A DNA stretch of 64,000 nucleotides, taken from contig SCOE01000019.1 in the NCBI GenBank assembly GCA_005503065.1, forward strand, positions 1 through 64,000. The letters are read 5' to 3'. Each line of letters begins with the position of its first letter. Within the stretch, counting starts at the first letter, position 1. The stretch comes from Comamonadaceae bacterium ALPHA2B. Its GTDB lineage: Bacteria > Pseudomonadota > Gammaproteobacteria > Burkholderiales > Burkholderiaceae_C. The notes beneath the pieces were generated by a model. That model ran no database searches. It worked only from the letters and a program-made list of their open reading frames with translations, and was not told the origin of the DNA. The position numbers and the translations under genes were made by a program. Positions 44,137-58,285 of the stretch are shown here, piece by piece.

Positions 44137-46179
44137 ATGCAACTGACCCAGCCCTCCGTGATCCCCATCGGCGTGTCCGATGGCCGCCAGCGCGCCGTGA
44201 TCGACGCGGTGCTCCCCAACGTGGACAACGGCCGCTTCGCCGCCAAGTGCGTCGCCGGCGAGCCTTTCCACGTCGAGGCGCACTGCTTTGCCGAGGGCCA
44301 CGACGTGCTGCGGGTCATGCTGCAGTGGCAGCGGGAGGGCGAGGACCGCAGCGCCGAAGTGCCGATGAAGCTCAAGTGGAACGACGAGTGGCATGCGGAA
44401 TTCACGCCCCCCACGCCGGGCCGCTACCGCTACACCGTCACGGCCTGGGTCGATGCCTTCGAGTCCTGGCACCACGAGCTCGAACGCCGCGTCGACCCCG
44501 AGGACATCCGCATCGCGGCGCGCGTGGGCGCGGCGGAGATCCTGGCCGCCGCCGGCCGCGCGGCGCCCACCCATGCGCAGGACGCGAAGCTGCTGCGCGA
44601 GTGGGCCGCCGAGCTCGAGGCCGGCGCCGCCGAGCGTGCGCTCGATGCGGTCGAGCTCAAGGCGCGCGCGCTCGACCCGGCGCTGGCCGAGGTGGCGCAG
44701 CGCCACCCCGACCGCCAGCACGCGACCACCCTGGCGCCTGGTTTCCCGCTCGTGGCCGACCGGTTGCGCGCGCGTTTCTCCACCTGGTACGAACTCTTCC
44801 CACGCTCCGCCTCGCCCGAGCCCGGGCGGCACGGCACGCTGCGCGACGTCGAGGCGCAGTTGCCGCGCATCGCGAAGATGGGCTTCGACGTGCTGTACTT
44901 CCCGCCCATCCACCCGATCGGGCGCCTCCAGCGCAAGGGCCGCAACAACGCGCTCGTGACCGAGCCCGGCGACGTCGGCAGCCCCTGGGCCATCGGCGCG
45001 CAGGAGGGCGGCCACAAGGACATCCTGCCCGCCCTGGGCACGCACGAGGACTTCCGCCGCCTGGTCAAGGCCGCGCGCGCGCAGGGCCTGGAGCTGGCGC
45101 TGGACATTGCCTACCAGTGCGCGCCGGACCACCCGTACGTCAACCAGCACCCGGCCTGGTTCAAGTGGCGGCCCGACGGCACGGTGCAGTACGCCGAGAA
45201 CCCGCCCAAGAAGTACCAGGACATCTACCCCTTCAACTTCGAGAGCGAGGACTGGCCCGCGATGTGGGCCGAACTCAAGAGCGTGCTGGACCACTGGATC
45301 GCGCAGGGCGTGGCCGTGTTCCGCGTCGACAACCCGCACACCAAGGCCTTTCCCTTCTGGGAATGGGCGATCACCGAGGTCAAGCGCCAGCATCCCGAGG
45401 TGATCTTCCTGGCCGAGGCCTTCACCCGACCCAAGGTGATGCACCGCCTGGCCAAGCTCGGCTTCACGCAGTCGTACACCTACTTCACCTGGCGCAACGA
45501 CAAGCAGGAGCTCACCGAGTACTTCACCGAACTCAGCACCGCGCCGGGCCTGGACTACTTTCGCCCCAACGTGTGGCCCAACACGCCCGACATCCTGCAC
45601 GAGTCGCTGCAGAGCGGCTCGGATGCGCAGTTCCGGCTGCGGCTGGTGCTGGCGGCCACCCTCAGCGCCAGCTACGGCATCTACGGCCCTGCCTACGAGC
45701 TCAAGGAACACCTGCCGCGCAATGCGGGCAGCGAGGAATACCTCGACTCGGAGAAGTACCAGATCCGCCAGTGGGACCTGCAGCGCCCCGACAGCCTGGA
45801 GGGCTTCATCGCCCATGTCAACGCCATCCGCCATGCGCATCCGGCACTGCAGCGCAACGACGACCTGAAGTTCCTGTCCATCGACAACGACCAGCTGCTG
45901 GCGTACATGAAGACCGGCCCCGACGGCCAGGACATCGTCGTCACCGTGGTCAACCTCGACCCCTGGAACACGCAGACCGGCTGGCTGGCGCTCGACCCGG
46001 CGCTCATCGGCGTGGAGGACGACCAGTGGTTCCTCATGGACGACCGGCTGGGCGGCCAGCGCTTCCGCTGGCGCGGCCACCATCACTACGTCCAGCTCAA
46101 CCCCTGGCAGGCACCGGCCCATGTGATGCAGGTGCGCCGCCGCGTGCGCAGCGAACGCGATTTCGACTACTTCCAGTGA
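44137..46179 (+). CDS. glgE: Alpha-1,4-glucan:maltose-1-phosphate maltosyltransferase GlgE
   Basis: A 680-residue GH13_3 enzyme that extends alpha-1,4-glucan by two glucoses from maltose-1-phosphate. The N-terminal beta domain (about 15-110) and helical insert (about 110-200) are present. [16 protein letters not shown] has the nucleophile D398 and [12 protein letters not shown] the acid E427, four residues offset from S. coelicolor GlgE (D394, E423). Its substrate is made by the maltokinase part of the next gene, 28 bases downstream. Confidence 0.93.
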   Translation: MQLTQPSVIPIGVSDGRQRAVIDAVLPNVDNGRFAAKCVAGEPFHVEAHCFAEGHDVLRVMLQWQREGEDRSAEVPMKLKWNDEWHAEFTPPTPGRYRYTVTAWVDAFESWHHELERRVDPEDIRIAARVGAAEILAAAGRAAPTHAQDAKLLREWAAELEAGAAERALDAVELKARALDPALAEVAQRHPDRQHATTLAPGFPLVADRLRARFSTWYELFPRSASPEPGRHGTLRDVEAQLPRIAKMGFDVLYFPPIHPIGRLQRKGRNNALVTEPGDVGSPWAIGAQEGGHKDILPALGTHEDFRRLVKAARAQGLELALDIAYQCAPDHPYVNQHPAWFKWRPDGTVQYAENPPKKYQDIYPFNFESEDWPAMWAELKSVLDHWIAQGVAVFRVDNPHTKAFPFWEWAITEVKRQHPEVIFLAEAFTRPKVMHRLAKLGFTQSYTYFTWRNDKQELTEYFTELSTAPGLDYFRPNVWPNTPDILHESLQSGSDAQFRLRLVLAATLSASYGIYGPAYELKEHLPRNAGSEEYLDSEKYQIRQWDLQRPDSLEGFIAHVNAIRHAHPALQRNDDLKFLSIDNDQLLAYMKTGPDGQDIVVTVVNLDPWNTQTGWLALDPALIGVEDDQWFLMDDRLGGQRFRWRGHHHYVQLNPWQAPAHVMQVRRRVRSERDFDYFQ

Positions 46180-46207
46180 ACGACAAGAACGAAGGATTGG
46201 AGGCCGC

Positions 46208-49557
<3,350 letters not shown>

Positions 49558-49561
<4 letters not shown>

Positions 49562-50430
49562 ACGATTTCGGCTTTCACCTGGAACCGGTGCGCGCGATGC
49601 TGTTCCAGATCGGCGCCTTCATCCCACGCCTGCTGTTCGCGGCGCTCATCGTGGTGGCCGGCTGGCTCATCGCCAAGGTGGTGCGCTTCGCCGTGACGCG
49701 GGCGCTGCGCGCCATCAACTTCCCGGTGCTCACCGAGCGTGCGGGCCTGGACGGCTTCCTGCGCCAGGGTGGCATGAAGATCGACACCACCGGGGTGGTG
49801 GGGGTGCTGGCCTACTGGGTCGTCATCCTGGCGGCGCTCATCGTCGCCTTCAACGGGCTGGGCCTGACCTACGTGACCGACCTGCTGGGCCGGGTGGTCT
49901 GGTTCGTGCCCAACATCTTCGTCGCGTTGCTGGTGCTGGCCTTCGGCTCGTACTTCGCGCGCTTCGTCGGCGACGCCGTGCTGACCTATTGCCGCAACGT
50001 CGGCGTGCGCGACGCCTTCTTCTTCTCGAAAGTGGCGCAATACGCGGTACTGGTCTTCGTGATCCTGATCGCGCTGGACCAGGTCAAGGTGGGCGGCGAC
50101 ATCGTGCGCGAGAGCTTCATCGTGATCCTCGCGGGCTTCGTGTTCGCGGTTGCACTGGCCTTCGGGCTTGCGGGCAAGGACTGGGCGGCGCGCCGCATCG
50201 ACGAATGGCTGCCGCGCGACGGCCTGCCGGGCGATGGCATGCCTCCGGCTGCGCCCGCGCCGGGCGACCGCGCGGCGCGCGCGGGCGAGAGCCTGGCCGA
50301 GGAAGCGGCCGCGGCGCCGGTGGACGCCGTGGTGCCTGCGGACGACCCATTGCGCCCGCCTGCGCCGCGGCGAACCGGCGGCGAGCCGCTGATTCCCCGG
50401 CGGCCCGGCGATCCGCCGCCGCCCATCTGA
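49558..50430 (+). CDS. MscS-type membrane protein (mechanosensitive channel TM-helix repeat family)
   Basis: A 290-residue membrane protein with about five helices (roughly 17-40, 80-105, 112-140, 155-175, 185-207). The segment [19 protein letters not shown] and repeats of FxxxLLVLAFGxxxAR, then [21 protein letters not shown], match the conserved TM-helix family (PF05552) of small-conductance mechanosensitive channels. The usual MscS beta domain is missing; the last 80 residues are Pro/Ala-rich and likely disordered. AAGGAGG (49545-49551) and a four-base overlap tie it to treS-mak. It could release solute on downshock or sense turgor (inference). Confidence 0.75.
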
Positions 50431-50463
50431 TCTCCTGTCTCCCTCTTTTTCCGAAGGTTCTCC

Positions 50464-52332
50464 ATGAAGACCCATGGCTCGGCCATGCGATTCGGTCCGA
50501 CCGTGCTCGATGGCGGCGGCGTGCGCTTCTCACTCTGGGCGCCAGGCGTCGACGTGCTGGACGGCGTTCGCCTCGAGCGTCGTCTGCCCGGCGGTGACGA
50601 CGAGGCTCGCTGGGACGTACAGCCGATGGAGCCGCGCAGCGGCGGCTGGTACGAACTCGAGGTGCCCGACGCCCTGCCGGGCGAGCTGTACCGCTTCGTG
50701 CTGCCGGATGGCCTTCGCGTGCCCGACCCGGCCTCGCGCGCCAACCCAAAGGACGTGCACGGCCCCAGTGAAATCGTCGACCCGGCGGCCTACGCGTGGA
50801 AGGACGCGGCCTGGCGCGGCCGGCCCTGGTCCGAGGCCGTGGTCTACGAACTGCACGTGGGCACCTTCACGGCCGAGGGCACCTTCGATGCGGCACGGCG
50901 GCGCCTGCCCGAACTCGCTGCCCTGGGCATCACCGCGGTCGAACTCATGCCCGTGGCCGATTTCCCCGGCGGGCGCAACTGGGGCTACGACGGCGTGCTG
51001 CTCTTCGCGCCCGACAGCGTCTACGGCCGGCCGGACGAACTGCGTGCCTTCGTCGACGAAGCCCACGCGCTCGGCCTCATGGTGCTGCTCGACGTGGTCT
51101 ACAACCACTTCGGGCCCGAAGGCAACTACCTGCATGCCTACTGCCCCGCCTTCTTCAACCCGGCCCACAAGACGCCCTGGGGCGCGGCCATCAACTTCGA
51201 CGGCGACGGGCGCGAAGCGGTGCGCGCCTTCTTCATCCAGAACGCGCTGCACTGGATCGAGGAGTTCCACTTCGACGGCCTGCGGCTCGACGCGGTGCAC
51301 GCCATTCGCGACGACTCCGAGGAGCACATCGTCGCGGCAATCTGCCGGGCGCTGCGCGAGGGCCCAGGCCGCGATCGTGCGGTGCACGTCGTGCTGGAGA
51401 ACGACCTGAACCAGGCCCGTTTCCTCGGACGCGACCCGCAGGGAATCGCGGAGATCGCGACCGCGCAGTGGAACGACGACCTGCACCACGCCGCGCATGT
51501 GCTGCTCACCGGCGAAACCGACGGCTACTACCTCGATTTCGCCGAGCAGCCCGCCGAGCAGTTCGGCCGGGCGCTGGCCCAGGGCTTTCTCTACACCGGC
51601 CAGGCCTCGGCCTTCCGCGGCGGCGAGCGCCGCGGAGAAGACCCCTCGGGCCTGCCGCACGGCGCCTTCGTCTCCTTCCTGCAGACGCACGACCAGGTCG
51701 GCAACCGCGCCTTCGGCGACCGCATCGACGCGCTCGCCGATGCTGCGCGCGTGCAGGCTGCGCGCGCGGCGGTGCTGCTGTCGCCGCACGCGCCGATGCT
51801 GTTCATGGGCGAGGAGTTCGCCGCCACCTCGCCCTTTCTCTACTTCTGCGATTTCGGGCCCGAGCTGGCTGAGGCCGTCTCGCGCGGGCGGCGCCAGGAG
51901 TTCGGCCGCTTCGCCGCCTTCGAGAACGAGGCCGCGCTGGCGCAGATTCCCGACCCGAATGCGCAATCCACCTTCGAGGCCTCCCGCCTGAATGCCGACG
52001 AGGCGCAAAGCGGCATGCACGCCCGCGCCCTGGAAGACACCCGCGCCGTGCTTGCGGTGCGCGCGCGACACATCGCGCCGCGGCTGCCCTCGCGGCCGGG
52101 CAGCGGCCTGTGGCACACCGACGGTCAAGTGTTGTACCTGCAGTGGGTGCTCGAAGGGGGCCGGACAGCCGCGCTCCTGCAGATGGTGCTGAATCTCGGC
52201 ACCCGGCCCGCGCATGCGGCGGCGCCGCCCGGCCGCACCCTGTACGAGCGCGCCTGCACGGCGCAGGACGGCGGTCTGCGACTGGCGTCCGGCGGACTGC
52301 GCCTGGCGCTCGAAGAGGTGCCGCATGCTTGA
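50464..52332 (+). CDS. treZ: Malto-oligosyltrehalose trehalohydrolase TreZ
   Basis: A 622-residue GH13_10 enzyme that releases trehalose from malto-oligosyltrehalose. An N-terminal CBM48-like domain (about 8-95) is followed by the barrel with FHFDGLRLDAVHAI (D276), VVLENDLNQARFL (E312) and SFLQTHDQVGNRAFGDR. The length is near the family mean of about 590. Its stop overlaps the start of the MalQ-TreY fusion gene by eight bases, so the two trehalose-forming activities are made together. Confidence 0.93.
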   Translation: MKTHGSAMRFGPTVLDGGGVRFSLWAPGVDVLDGVRLERRLPGGDDEARWDVQPMEPRSGGWYELEVPDALPGELYRFVLPDGLRVPDPASRANPKDVHGPSEIVDPAAYAWKDAAWRGRPWSEAVVYELHVGTFTAEGTFDAARRRLPELAALGITAVELMPVADFPGGRNWGYDGVLLFAPDSVYGRPDELRAFVDEAHALGLMVLLDVVYNHFGPEGNYLHAYCPAFFNPAHKTPWGAAINFDGDGREAVRAFFIQNALHWIEEFHFDGLRLDAVHAIRDDSEEHIVAAICRALREGPGRDRAVHVVLENDLNQARFLGRDPQGIAEIATAQWNDDLHHAAHVLLTGETDGYYLDFAEQPAEQFGRALAQGFLYTGQASAFRGGERRGEDPSGLPHGAFVSFLQTHDQVGNRAFGDRIDALADAARVQAARAAVLLSPHAPMLFMGEEFAATSPFLYFCDFGPELAEAVSRGRRQEFGRFAAFENEAALAQIPDPNAQSTFEASRLNADEAQSGMHARALEDTRAVLAVRARHIAPRLPSRPGSGLWHTDGQVLYLQWVLEGGRTAALLQMVLNLGTRPAHAAAPPGRTLYERACTAQDGGLRLASGGLRLALEEVPHA

Positions 52333-55300
52333 GGCCCTGCACCGGGCCTGCCTGCGAGCCGGCATCGCCACGTACTACCACGACGTCTGGGGCCGGCGGG
52401 TCGAGGTCGCGCCGGCGCAGCTCGCCGCGCTGCTGGCCGAATTCGGCTTCGGCGCCCATGCGCCGGACGATGCATCCGCATGGGAGACCGAGCTCGCGGC
52501 GCGCGAGGCCGCGCAGTGGCGCCGCGCACTGCCGACGGTGCACGTGGTGCATTCCGGCGAGTCTCTGCGGCTGCCGCTGCGGCTGGCGGCCGACGTGTCG
52601 CGCGCCGACTGGTCGCTCACCGGCGAGCAGGGCGAGATCCGGCGCGGCAGCCTCGCGTTCGAGGGCACGGACGAACGCGAGCGCAGGGAAGTGGACGGGC
52701 AGTGGATCGTGGAGCGCATGGCGGCCATTGCCGACGGCCTGCCCATGGGCTACCACCGGCTGCGCATCGAGGGCCGGCCGGAAGAAGCCCTGGTCATTGC
52801 CGCGCCGCCGCGCTGCTACATGCCCGGGCAGGACGATGGCGGCGAATCCGAGCCGCGCCACTGGGGCATCGCGGTGCAGCTCTATGGCCTGCGCTCCGCG
52901 CGGCAGTGGGGCATCGGCGATTTCGGCGACCTCGCCGCGCTGGCGGCGCCGGCAGCGCGGCTGGGTGCGCAGGCGATCGGGCTGAACCCGCTGCACGCCC
53001 TGTTCCCGCACGACGCGGGCAAGCGCAGTCCCTACAGCCCCTCGTCGCGCCTGCACCTGAACCTGCTCTATATCGACGTCGAGGCGGCGCCGGGCTACCG
53101 GCGCAGCGCGGCGGCGCGGGAGCGCGTCGCTTCCGCGGAATTCCAGGCGCGGCTTGCGGCCCTGCGGGAGGCCACGCTGGTCGATCATGTCGGCGTGGCG
53201 GCCGCGAAGCTGGAAGTCCTGGCTCTCGTGCATGCCGACTTCGCCGCCGCCGCGCCTGCGCCGGGCGATCCGGCGCAGGCCGATAAAGAGGCGTTCCGCG
53301 CCTTCGTGGCGTCGCGCGGCGAGGCGCTGCAGCGGCACGCGCTCTTCGACGCCCTGCAGACGCACTTCCATGCGCGCGACCCGGCCGCCTGGGGCTGGCC
53401 GGTGTGGCCCGAGGGCTTCCAGTCGCCAGACACGCCGCAGGTGCGTGCCTTCGCGTCCGAACATGCCCGGCGCGTGGATTTCTTCGCTTGGCTGCAGTGG
53501 GTCGCCGACGCGCAATTGCAGGCGGCCGCGGCACGCTGCCGCGACGAGGGCCTGGCCATCGGCCTGTACCTGGACCAGGCGGTGTCGGTCGACCGTTACG
53601 GCTCCGACGCCTGGGGTGCGCGTGCGGTGCTGGCCACGGGCGCCAGCGTGGGCGCGCCGCCCGACGAATTCAACCCGCTCGGCCAGGATTGGGGCCTGCC
53701 GCCGCTCAAGCCCGTGGCGTTGCGCGAGACGGGCTATGCGCTCTTCATCGACACGCTGCGCTCCGGCATGCGCGGCGCGGGCGCGCTGCGCATCGACCAC
53801 GTGATGGGCCTCACGCGCCTGTTCTGCATGGCGCCCGGCGCCACGCCGGCCGAGGGCGCCTACGTGCACTACCCGGCCGAGGAGATGCTGGCGATCGTCG
53901 CGCTGGAGAGCCAGCGCCACCGCTGCATGGTGATCGGCGAGGACCTGGGCACGGTTTCGGACGAGACGCGGCATCTGCTGGAGCGCTTCGGGCTGCTGTC
54001 GTACCGGCTGCTGTACTTCGAACGCGAAGGCGCGGCCTTCAAGGCGCCGCAGGCCTACCCGCGCGAGGCCCTCGCGGCGGTGAGCACCCACGACCTGGCC
54101 ACCCTGCAGGGCTGGTGGAGCTCGACCGACCTGCAGGAACGCATCCGGCTGGGTCTGTTCCCGCGCGAGGCAACGGCCTTGCAGCAATTGGCGGATCGCG
54201 CGGCCGAGCGTGCCCAGCTCATGCTGGCGCTGCAGCAGGCCGGCCTGCTGGACGCCGAGGCGGTGGCGCGCGCGCTCGGCGCCGGCGAGCTGGACGCCGA
54301 CGCGACTGCGGCCGTGCACCGCTACCTCGCCAGCACGCCCGCACGGCTGATGATGGTGCAGGCCGAGGACCTGCTGGGCGAGCGCGAGCAGGCCAACATG
54401 CCTGGCACGCTCGACACCCATCCCAACTGGCGCCGCCGCCTGTCGCTGTCCGCGGACCGGTGGCCGGCGCAGGCCCGCGTGTGCGCCGTCGCCGAAGCGG
54501 TGGCGCAGGAGCGGCCCGCGCGCATGGATGCGGCGGGGGCACCGCCGCGCACGCGCATCCCGCGCGCCACCTACCGCCTGCAGTTCCACGAGGAGTTCAC
54601 TTTCGACGACGCGATCGCCGTCCTTCCCTACCTCGCGCGGCTGGGCATCAGCCATGTGTACTGCTCGCCGATCCAGCGCGCGCGGCCGGGCAGTCGGCAC
54701 GGCTACGACGTGGTGGCGCACGACGAGGTCAATCCCGAGCTCGGCGGCTTCGAGGGCTTCGCGCGCTTCACCCGGGCGCTGCAGGACCAGGGCATGGGCC
54801 AGCTGCTCGACCTCGTGCCCAACCACATGGGCGTGCTGGGCGCCGACAACCCCTGGTGGCTCGACGTGCTGGAGAACGGCGAGGACTCGGCCTATGCCCG
54901 CTTCTTCGACATCGAGTGGCAGCCGCTCGATGCCGACCTCGCGGGCAAGGTGCTGCTGCCGGTGCTGGGCGACAGCTACGGCGCCGTTCTCGACCGCGGC
55001 GAACTGAAACTCGCCCTCGACGACACGCGCGGCGCGCTGTCGATCCGCTACCACGAGCACCGTTTTCCGCTGGCGCCGGCCAGCTATGCCGAGGTGCTGC
55101 GCTGGGCCGAAGGGCTGGTCGACGACGCGCAGGTGCAGGCCGCCTTCGCCAGCATCGGCCACGCCTTCGCCCACCTGCCCAGCGGCGATGCGGTGCGCGA
55201 GGTGCGCGCCCGAGAGCAGGCGATGGCGCATGCCCGCCTGGTGGAGCTGCTGGACGGCCAGGCCGCCGCCGCGCCGGCGCTGCGCGCGGCGCTCGAGGCC

Positions 55301-57439
55301 TGGAACCGGCCGCGCGCACGCGATGCGCTTCATGCGCTGCTGGAGGCGCAGCACTACCGCCTGGCGTTCTGGCGCGTGGCTTCCGACGAGATCAACTACC
55401 GCCGCTTCTTCGACGTCAACGAACTGGCGGCCCTGCGCATGGAACTGCCCGAGGTCTTCGAGGCCACGCAGGGGCTGGCGTTGGACCTGGCCGCGCGCGG
55501 CTGGGTGGACGGCCTGCGCATCGACCACCCGGACGGCATGCGCGACCCGGCGGAATACTTCGAGCGCCTGCAGGACGGCTATGCGCGACGCGTCGGCCGC
55601 CCGCGCGCCGGCGCGGATGCCCAGGGCCGGCCCGACCGCCCGCTGTACGTAGTCGCCGAGAAGATCGCCGCCGGCCACGAGGACGTGCCCGAATCCTGGG
55701 CCATCCACGGCACCACGGGCTACCGCTTCGCCAACGTGGCCAATGGCGTGCTCATCGACACCACGGCCGAGTCCGCGTTCGAGCGCACCTGGCGCAGCTT
55801 CACCGGCATCGACACGCCCTACCAGGACGTCGTGCTGCAATGCAAGCGCGCGGTCACGACCAACGCCCTGGCTTCGGACATGACCGCGCTGGCCTCCATG
55901 CTGCTGCGCATCGCGCGTGCCGACCGGCACACGCGCGACCACACGCTCAACAACCTGCGGCGCGCGCTGGCCGAGGTGGTGGCCTGCATGAGCGTGTACC
56001 GCACCTATGTGACCGACGAGCCAAGTGCGCAGGACCGGCGCTTCATCGACGAGGCGGTCGACGCCGCGCGTGCCCGCAGCGAGCTGGCCGACGCGTCGGT
56101 CTTCGACTTCATCCGCGGCGCCATGCTCGGGCAGGCGGGGGCGACCGGGAACGCGCGTGCACTGGTCCGCCGCTTCGCCGCGCGCTTCCAGCAGTTCAGT
56201 GCACCCGTGGCGGCCAAGGGCGTGGAGGACACGGCCTTCTACCGCCACTTCCCGCTCGTGGCGCTCAACGAGGTGGGCGGCGAGCCGGCGGTGTTCGGCT
56301 TCACGCTCGAGGCCTTCCACGCGGCCAGCCGCGACCGGGCCGAACGCTGGCCGCATACCCTGCTGGCCACGTCCACGCACGACAACAAGCGCGCCGAGGA
56401 CGTGCGCACCCGCATCGACGTGCTGTCGGAGATGCCGGCCACCTGGCGCCTGGCACTGCGCCGCTGGCGCGCGCTGCAGGCGCCGCTGCGCCGGCAGTTG
56501 CACACCGCGCACGGCACCGAGCCCTCGGCCGCGGACGAGTACCTGCTCTACCAGACGCTGCTGGGCACCTGGGAGGCCGATGCCGAAGGCTGCCCGCCGG
56601 CCGATTACGCCGACCGCCTCGTCGCATATCTGCGCAAGGCGGCGCGCGAGGCCAAGGTGCACACGAGCTGGCTGCAGCCCGACGAGGCCTACGAGGCCGC
56701 GCAGGAGGCCTTCGTGCGGGCACTGGTCGACCCCGCCCGCTCGCCGCGCTTCCTGGAGGACTTCCGGCCGCTGGCCGAGCGCCTGGCCTGGTACGGCGGC
56801 CTGAACAGCCTGGTGCTGATGGCGCTGAAATTCACCTCGGCCGGCGTGCCCGACGTCTACCAGGGCAGCGAGTGGATCGACCTGAGCCTGGTCGATCCGG
56901 ACAACCGGCGTCCGGTCGATTACGCCCTGCGTGCGCAGGCGCTGGATGCGCTCGACACCCTGGCTGCGTCCGCGGGCGATGCCTTGGCCGAGCGCGTGGG
57001 CGAACTGCTCGCACCCGGCCGCCTGCCGCACGCCAAGCTGTGGGCCGTGTCGCGGCTGCTGCGCTTGCGCGCGGAACACTGGCCCGTGCTGCGCGAGGCC
57101 CCGCACGAGGCGCTGGAGGTGGCGGGGCCTGCCGCTGCAGCGACCATCGCCTACCGCCGTGCCACCGCGCAGGGGCAGGTGTGCGTGGTTGCGGGCCGCT
57201 TCTTCTCACAGCAGGACGACGCCTCCGTGCGGGAGACGGCCAGGCCGCCCGGCGCCTGGCGGTCGGCCGCCTGGCGGGGCACGCAGGTGGTGCCAATGCC
57301 GACCTCGTCGGGTACGACCGTCTGGACCGATGTACTGACCGGTCGCACATGGGCTCACGACCAGCCGTGGGAGGTCGATGCGCTGCTGCGCCATTGGCCC
57401 TGCGCCGTGCTCGTGACACGCCCTGTCGGCGCCGGCTGA
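52325..57439 (+). CDS. treY: MalQ-TreY fusion: 4-alpha-glucanotransferase / maltooligosyl trehalose synthase
   Basis: One uninterrupted frame of 1704 residues. Residues 1 to about 730 are a complete MalQ (GH77): SPYSPSSRLHLNLLYID, then RIDHVMGLTR (D491), VIGEDLGTV (E539) and STHDLATL (D590). After a short Ala/Pro/Arg linker, residues about 745-1704 are a complete TreY (GH13_26): ATYRLQFHEEFTFDDA, LVPNHMGV, GLRIDHPDGMRDP (D1067) and VVAEKIAAGHE (E1112), ending in VPDVYQGSEW and a C-terminal domain. MalQ disproportionates short chains into longer ones that TreY needs; TreY then makes the terminal trehalosyl unit for TreZ. All catalytic residues of both parts are present. Confidence 0.92.
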   Translation: MLEALHRACLRAGIATYYHDVWGRRVEVAPAQLAALLAEFGFGAHAPDDASAWETELAAREAAQWRRALPTVHVVHSGESLRLPLRLAADVSRADWSLTGEQGEIRRGSLAFEGTDERERREVDGQWIVERMAAIADGLPMGYHRLRIEGRPEEALVIAAPPRCYMPGQDDGGESEPRHWGIAVQLYGLRSARQWGIGDFGDLAALAAPAARLGAQAIGLNPLHALFPHDAGKRSPYSPSSRLHLNLLYIDVEAAPGYRRSAAARERVASAEFQARLAALREATLVDHVGVAAAKLEVLALVHADFAAAAPAPGDPAQADKEAFRAFVASRGEALQRHALFDALQTHFHARDPAAWGWPVWPEGFQSPDTPQVRAFASEHARRVDFFAWLQWVADAQLQAAAARCRDEGLAIGLYLDQAVSVDRYGSDAWGARAVLATGASVGAPPDEFNPLGQDWGLPPLKPVALRETGYALFIDTLRSGMRGAGALRIDHVMGLTRLFCMAPGATPAEGAYVHYPAEEMLAIVALESQRHRCMVIGEDLGTVSDETRHLLERFGLLSYRLLYFEREGAAFKAPQAYPREALAAVSTHDLATLQGWWSSTDLQERIRLGLFPREATALQQLADRAAERAQLMLALQQAGLLDAEAVARALGAGELDADATAAVHRYLASTPARLMMVQAEDLLGEREQANMPGTLDTHPNWRRRLSLSADRWPAQARVCAVAEAVAQERPARMDAAGAPPRTRIPRATYRLQFHEEFTFDDAIAVLPYLARLGISHVYCSPIQRARPGSRHGYDVVAHDEVNPELGGFEGFARFTRALQDQGMGQLLDLVPNHMGVLGADNPWWLDVLENGEDSAYARFFDIEWQPLDADLAGKVLLPVLGDSYGAVLDRGELKLALDDTRGALSIRYHEHRFPLAPASYAEVLRWAEGLVDDAQVQAAFASIGHAFAHLPSGDAVREVRAREQAMAHARLVELLDGQAAAAPALRAALEAWNRPRARDALHALLEAQHYRLAFWRVASDEINYRRFFDVNELAALRMELPEVFEATQGLALDLAARGWVDGLRIDHPDGMRDPAEYFERLQDGYARRVGRPRAGADAQGRPDRPLYVVAEKIAAGHEDVPESWAIHGTTGYRFANVANGVLIDTTAESAFERTWRSFTGIDTPYQDVVLQCKRAVTTNALASDMTALASMLLRIARADRHTRDHTLNNLRRALAEVVACMSVYRTYVTDEPSAQDRRFIDEAVDAARARSELADASVFDFIRGAMLGQAGATGNARALVRRFAARFQQFSAPVAAKGVEDTAFYRHFPLVALNEVGGEPAVFGFTLEAFHAASRDRAERWPHTLLATSTHDNKRAEDVRTRIDVLSEMPATWRLALRRWRALQAPLRRQLHTAHGTEPSAADEYLLYQTLLGTWEADAEGCPPADYADRLVAYLRKAAREAKVHTSWLQPDEAYEAAQEAFVRALVDPARSPRFLEDFRPLAERLAWYGGLNSLVLMALKFTSAGVPDVYQGSEWIDLSLVDPDNRRPVDYALRAQALDALDTLAASAGDALAERVGELLAPGRLPHAKLWAVSRLLRLRAEHWPVLREAPHEALEVAGPAAAATIAYRRATAQGQVCVVAGRFFSQQDDASVRETARPPGAWRSAAWRGTQVVPMPTSSGTTVWTDVLTGRTWAHDQPWEVDALLRHWPCAVLVTRPVGAG

Positions 57440-57542
57440 CACGCGCGTGGCGCGGGCGCCTCGGCGCGCATCGCGGCCGGCGCACCATGATGCGGCGCCG
57501 CACCGATTCCTCGGTGCATTTCCTTTCGCACGAGGCCTGCCG

Positions 57543-57755
57543 ATGAGTCCACCCGTCTTCCCCCATGTCGTCCTGAGCCAGCCGGGGTGGATCGATCTGG
57601 ACTCGCACGACGACGTGAGCGTGTGGATGGGCGAGTTCGGCGTGACCGAGGCCGTACTGCGCAAGGCCGTCCAGGAGGTCGGGCGATCGCCGCACGCGGT
57701 GCGTGGACTGCTGTGCAGCCGCCTCGCGGCACCCCAGGCCGGGCTCATGCCCTGA
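57543..57755 (+). CDS. DUF3606-type small protein
   Basis: A 70-residue protein with the DUF3606 pattern: IDLDSHDDVSVWMGEFGVTEAVLRKAVQEVG followed by AVRGLL. The family is short, helical and of unknown role. ATG 57543 was preferred to an upstream in-frame ATG at 57447 because that extension is Arg/Ala-rich and unlike the family. It comes 103 bases after the MalQ-TreY gene and could be the end of that cluster. Confidence 0.7.
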   Translation: MSPPVFPHVVLSQPGWIDLDSHDDVSVWMGEFGVTEAVLRKAVQEVGRSPHAVRGLLCSRLAAPQAGLMP

Positions 57756-57779
57756 CGCCGGGCGACGGTTTTTCTGTCT

Positions 57780-58118
57780 CTAGTTGCCGTTGTGAGCCGT
57801 CGGCTCGTCGGTGCCTTGCGCCGGATCGCCGGTCACGGCCAGCGCCGTGTCATAGGCACGGTGCGCCACATGCTTGGCCCGATCGACCAGCCACTCGATG
57901 CGCCGCTCGCGCTCGACGGTGCTGAGTCCGTCCGCGCCCTCGAGCAGTCCCTCGCACAAGGTCAGCAGGTCGTTGGCCGAAGCCAGGCATTTGCGCAGGG
58001 CGGCGTGTTCCGTCGGCGGGAGGGCGGCGACAGGGCCGGTGTCAACGTGGGCGCACAACTGGTCGATGCCGCGTCTCGCGGCGGCCACGGCGCGGTCGTC
58101 ATCGGGATGAAGGCGCAT
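57780..58118 (-). CDS. Hypothetical protein
   Basis: A 112-residue, mostly helical and polar frame with the start MRLHPDDD. It has an ordinary amino acid mix and no signal peptide or membrane helix. No family was recognised and no clear Shine-Dalgarno is present. An in-frame ATG at 58241 would add 41 residues read through an AT-rich intergenic stretch with an inverted repeat, which seems less likely. It is convergent with the DUF3606 gene, with stops 24 bases apart. Confidence 0.45.
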   Translation of the reverse strand: MRLHPDDDRAVAAARRGIDQLCAHVDTGPVAALPPTEHAALRKCLASANDLLTLCEGLLEGADGLSTVERERRIEWLVDRAKHVAHRAYDTALAVTGDPAQGTDEPTAHNGN

Positions 58119-58285
58119 GGTGTTGCAGGGCCAAGCGGAAATGAAAAGCTCCGCGTCAACAAAGATTACGGAGCTTCGGCGTCCGTGGTGCGTAGGACGC
58201 CTGCGCGCCATCGGGCCCCCGAAAGCGGAATCTTTACACACCCTAGCGGTCGTCGGACAAAAGGCGGTCGAATGTCTTACATCGT
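58119..58285. other. AT-richer intergenic stretch with inverted repeat
   Basis: This region is clearly less GC-rich than the rest. AAGCTCCG (58146-58153) and CGGAGCTT (58169-58176) are exact reverse complements with a 15-base loop; on the minus strand four Ts follow. A TTTACA at 58233-58238 is a possible -35 for the plus strand. It probably holds divergent promoters, but none is firmly recognised. Confidence 0.4.

Noticed and set aside
51803-57106. A 1767-residue open frame on the minus strand opposite the MalQ-TreY gene
   Set aside because: Same reason: composition is Arg/Gly/His-rich and it shadows a gene with intact catalytic motifs.
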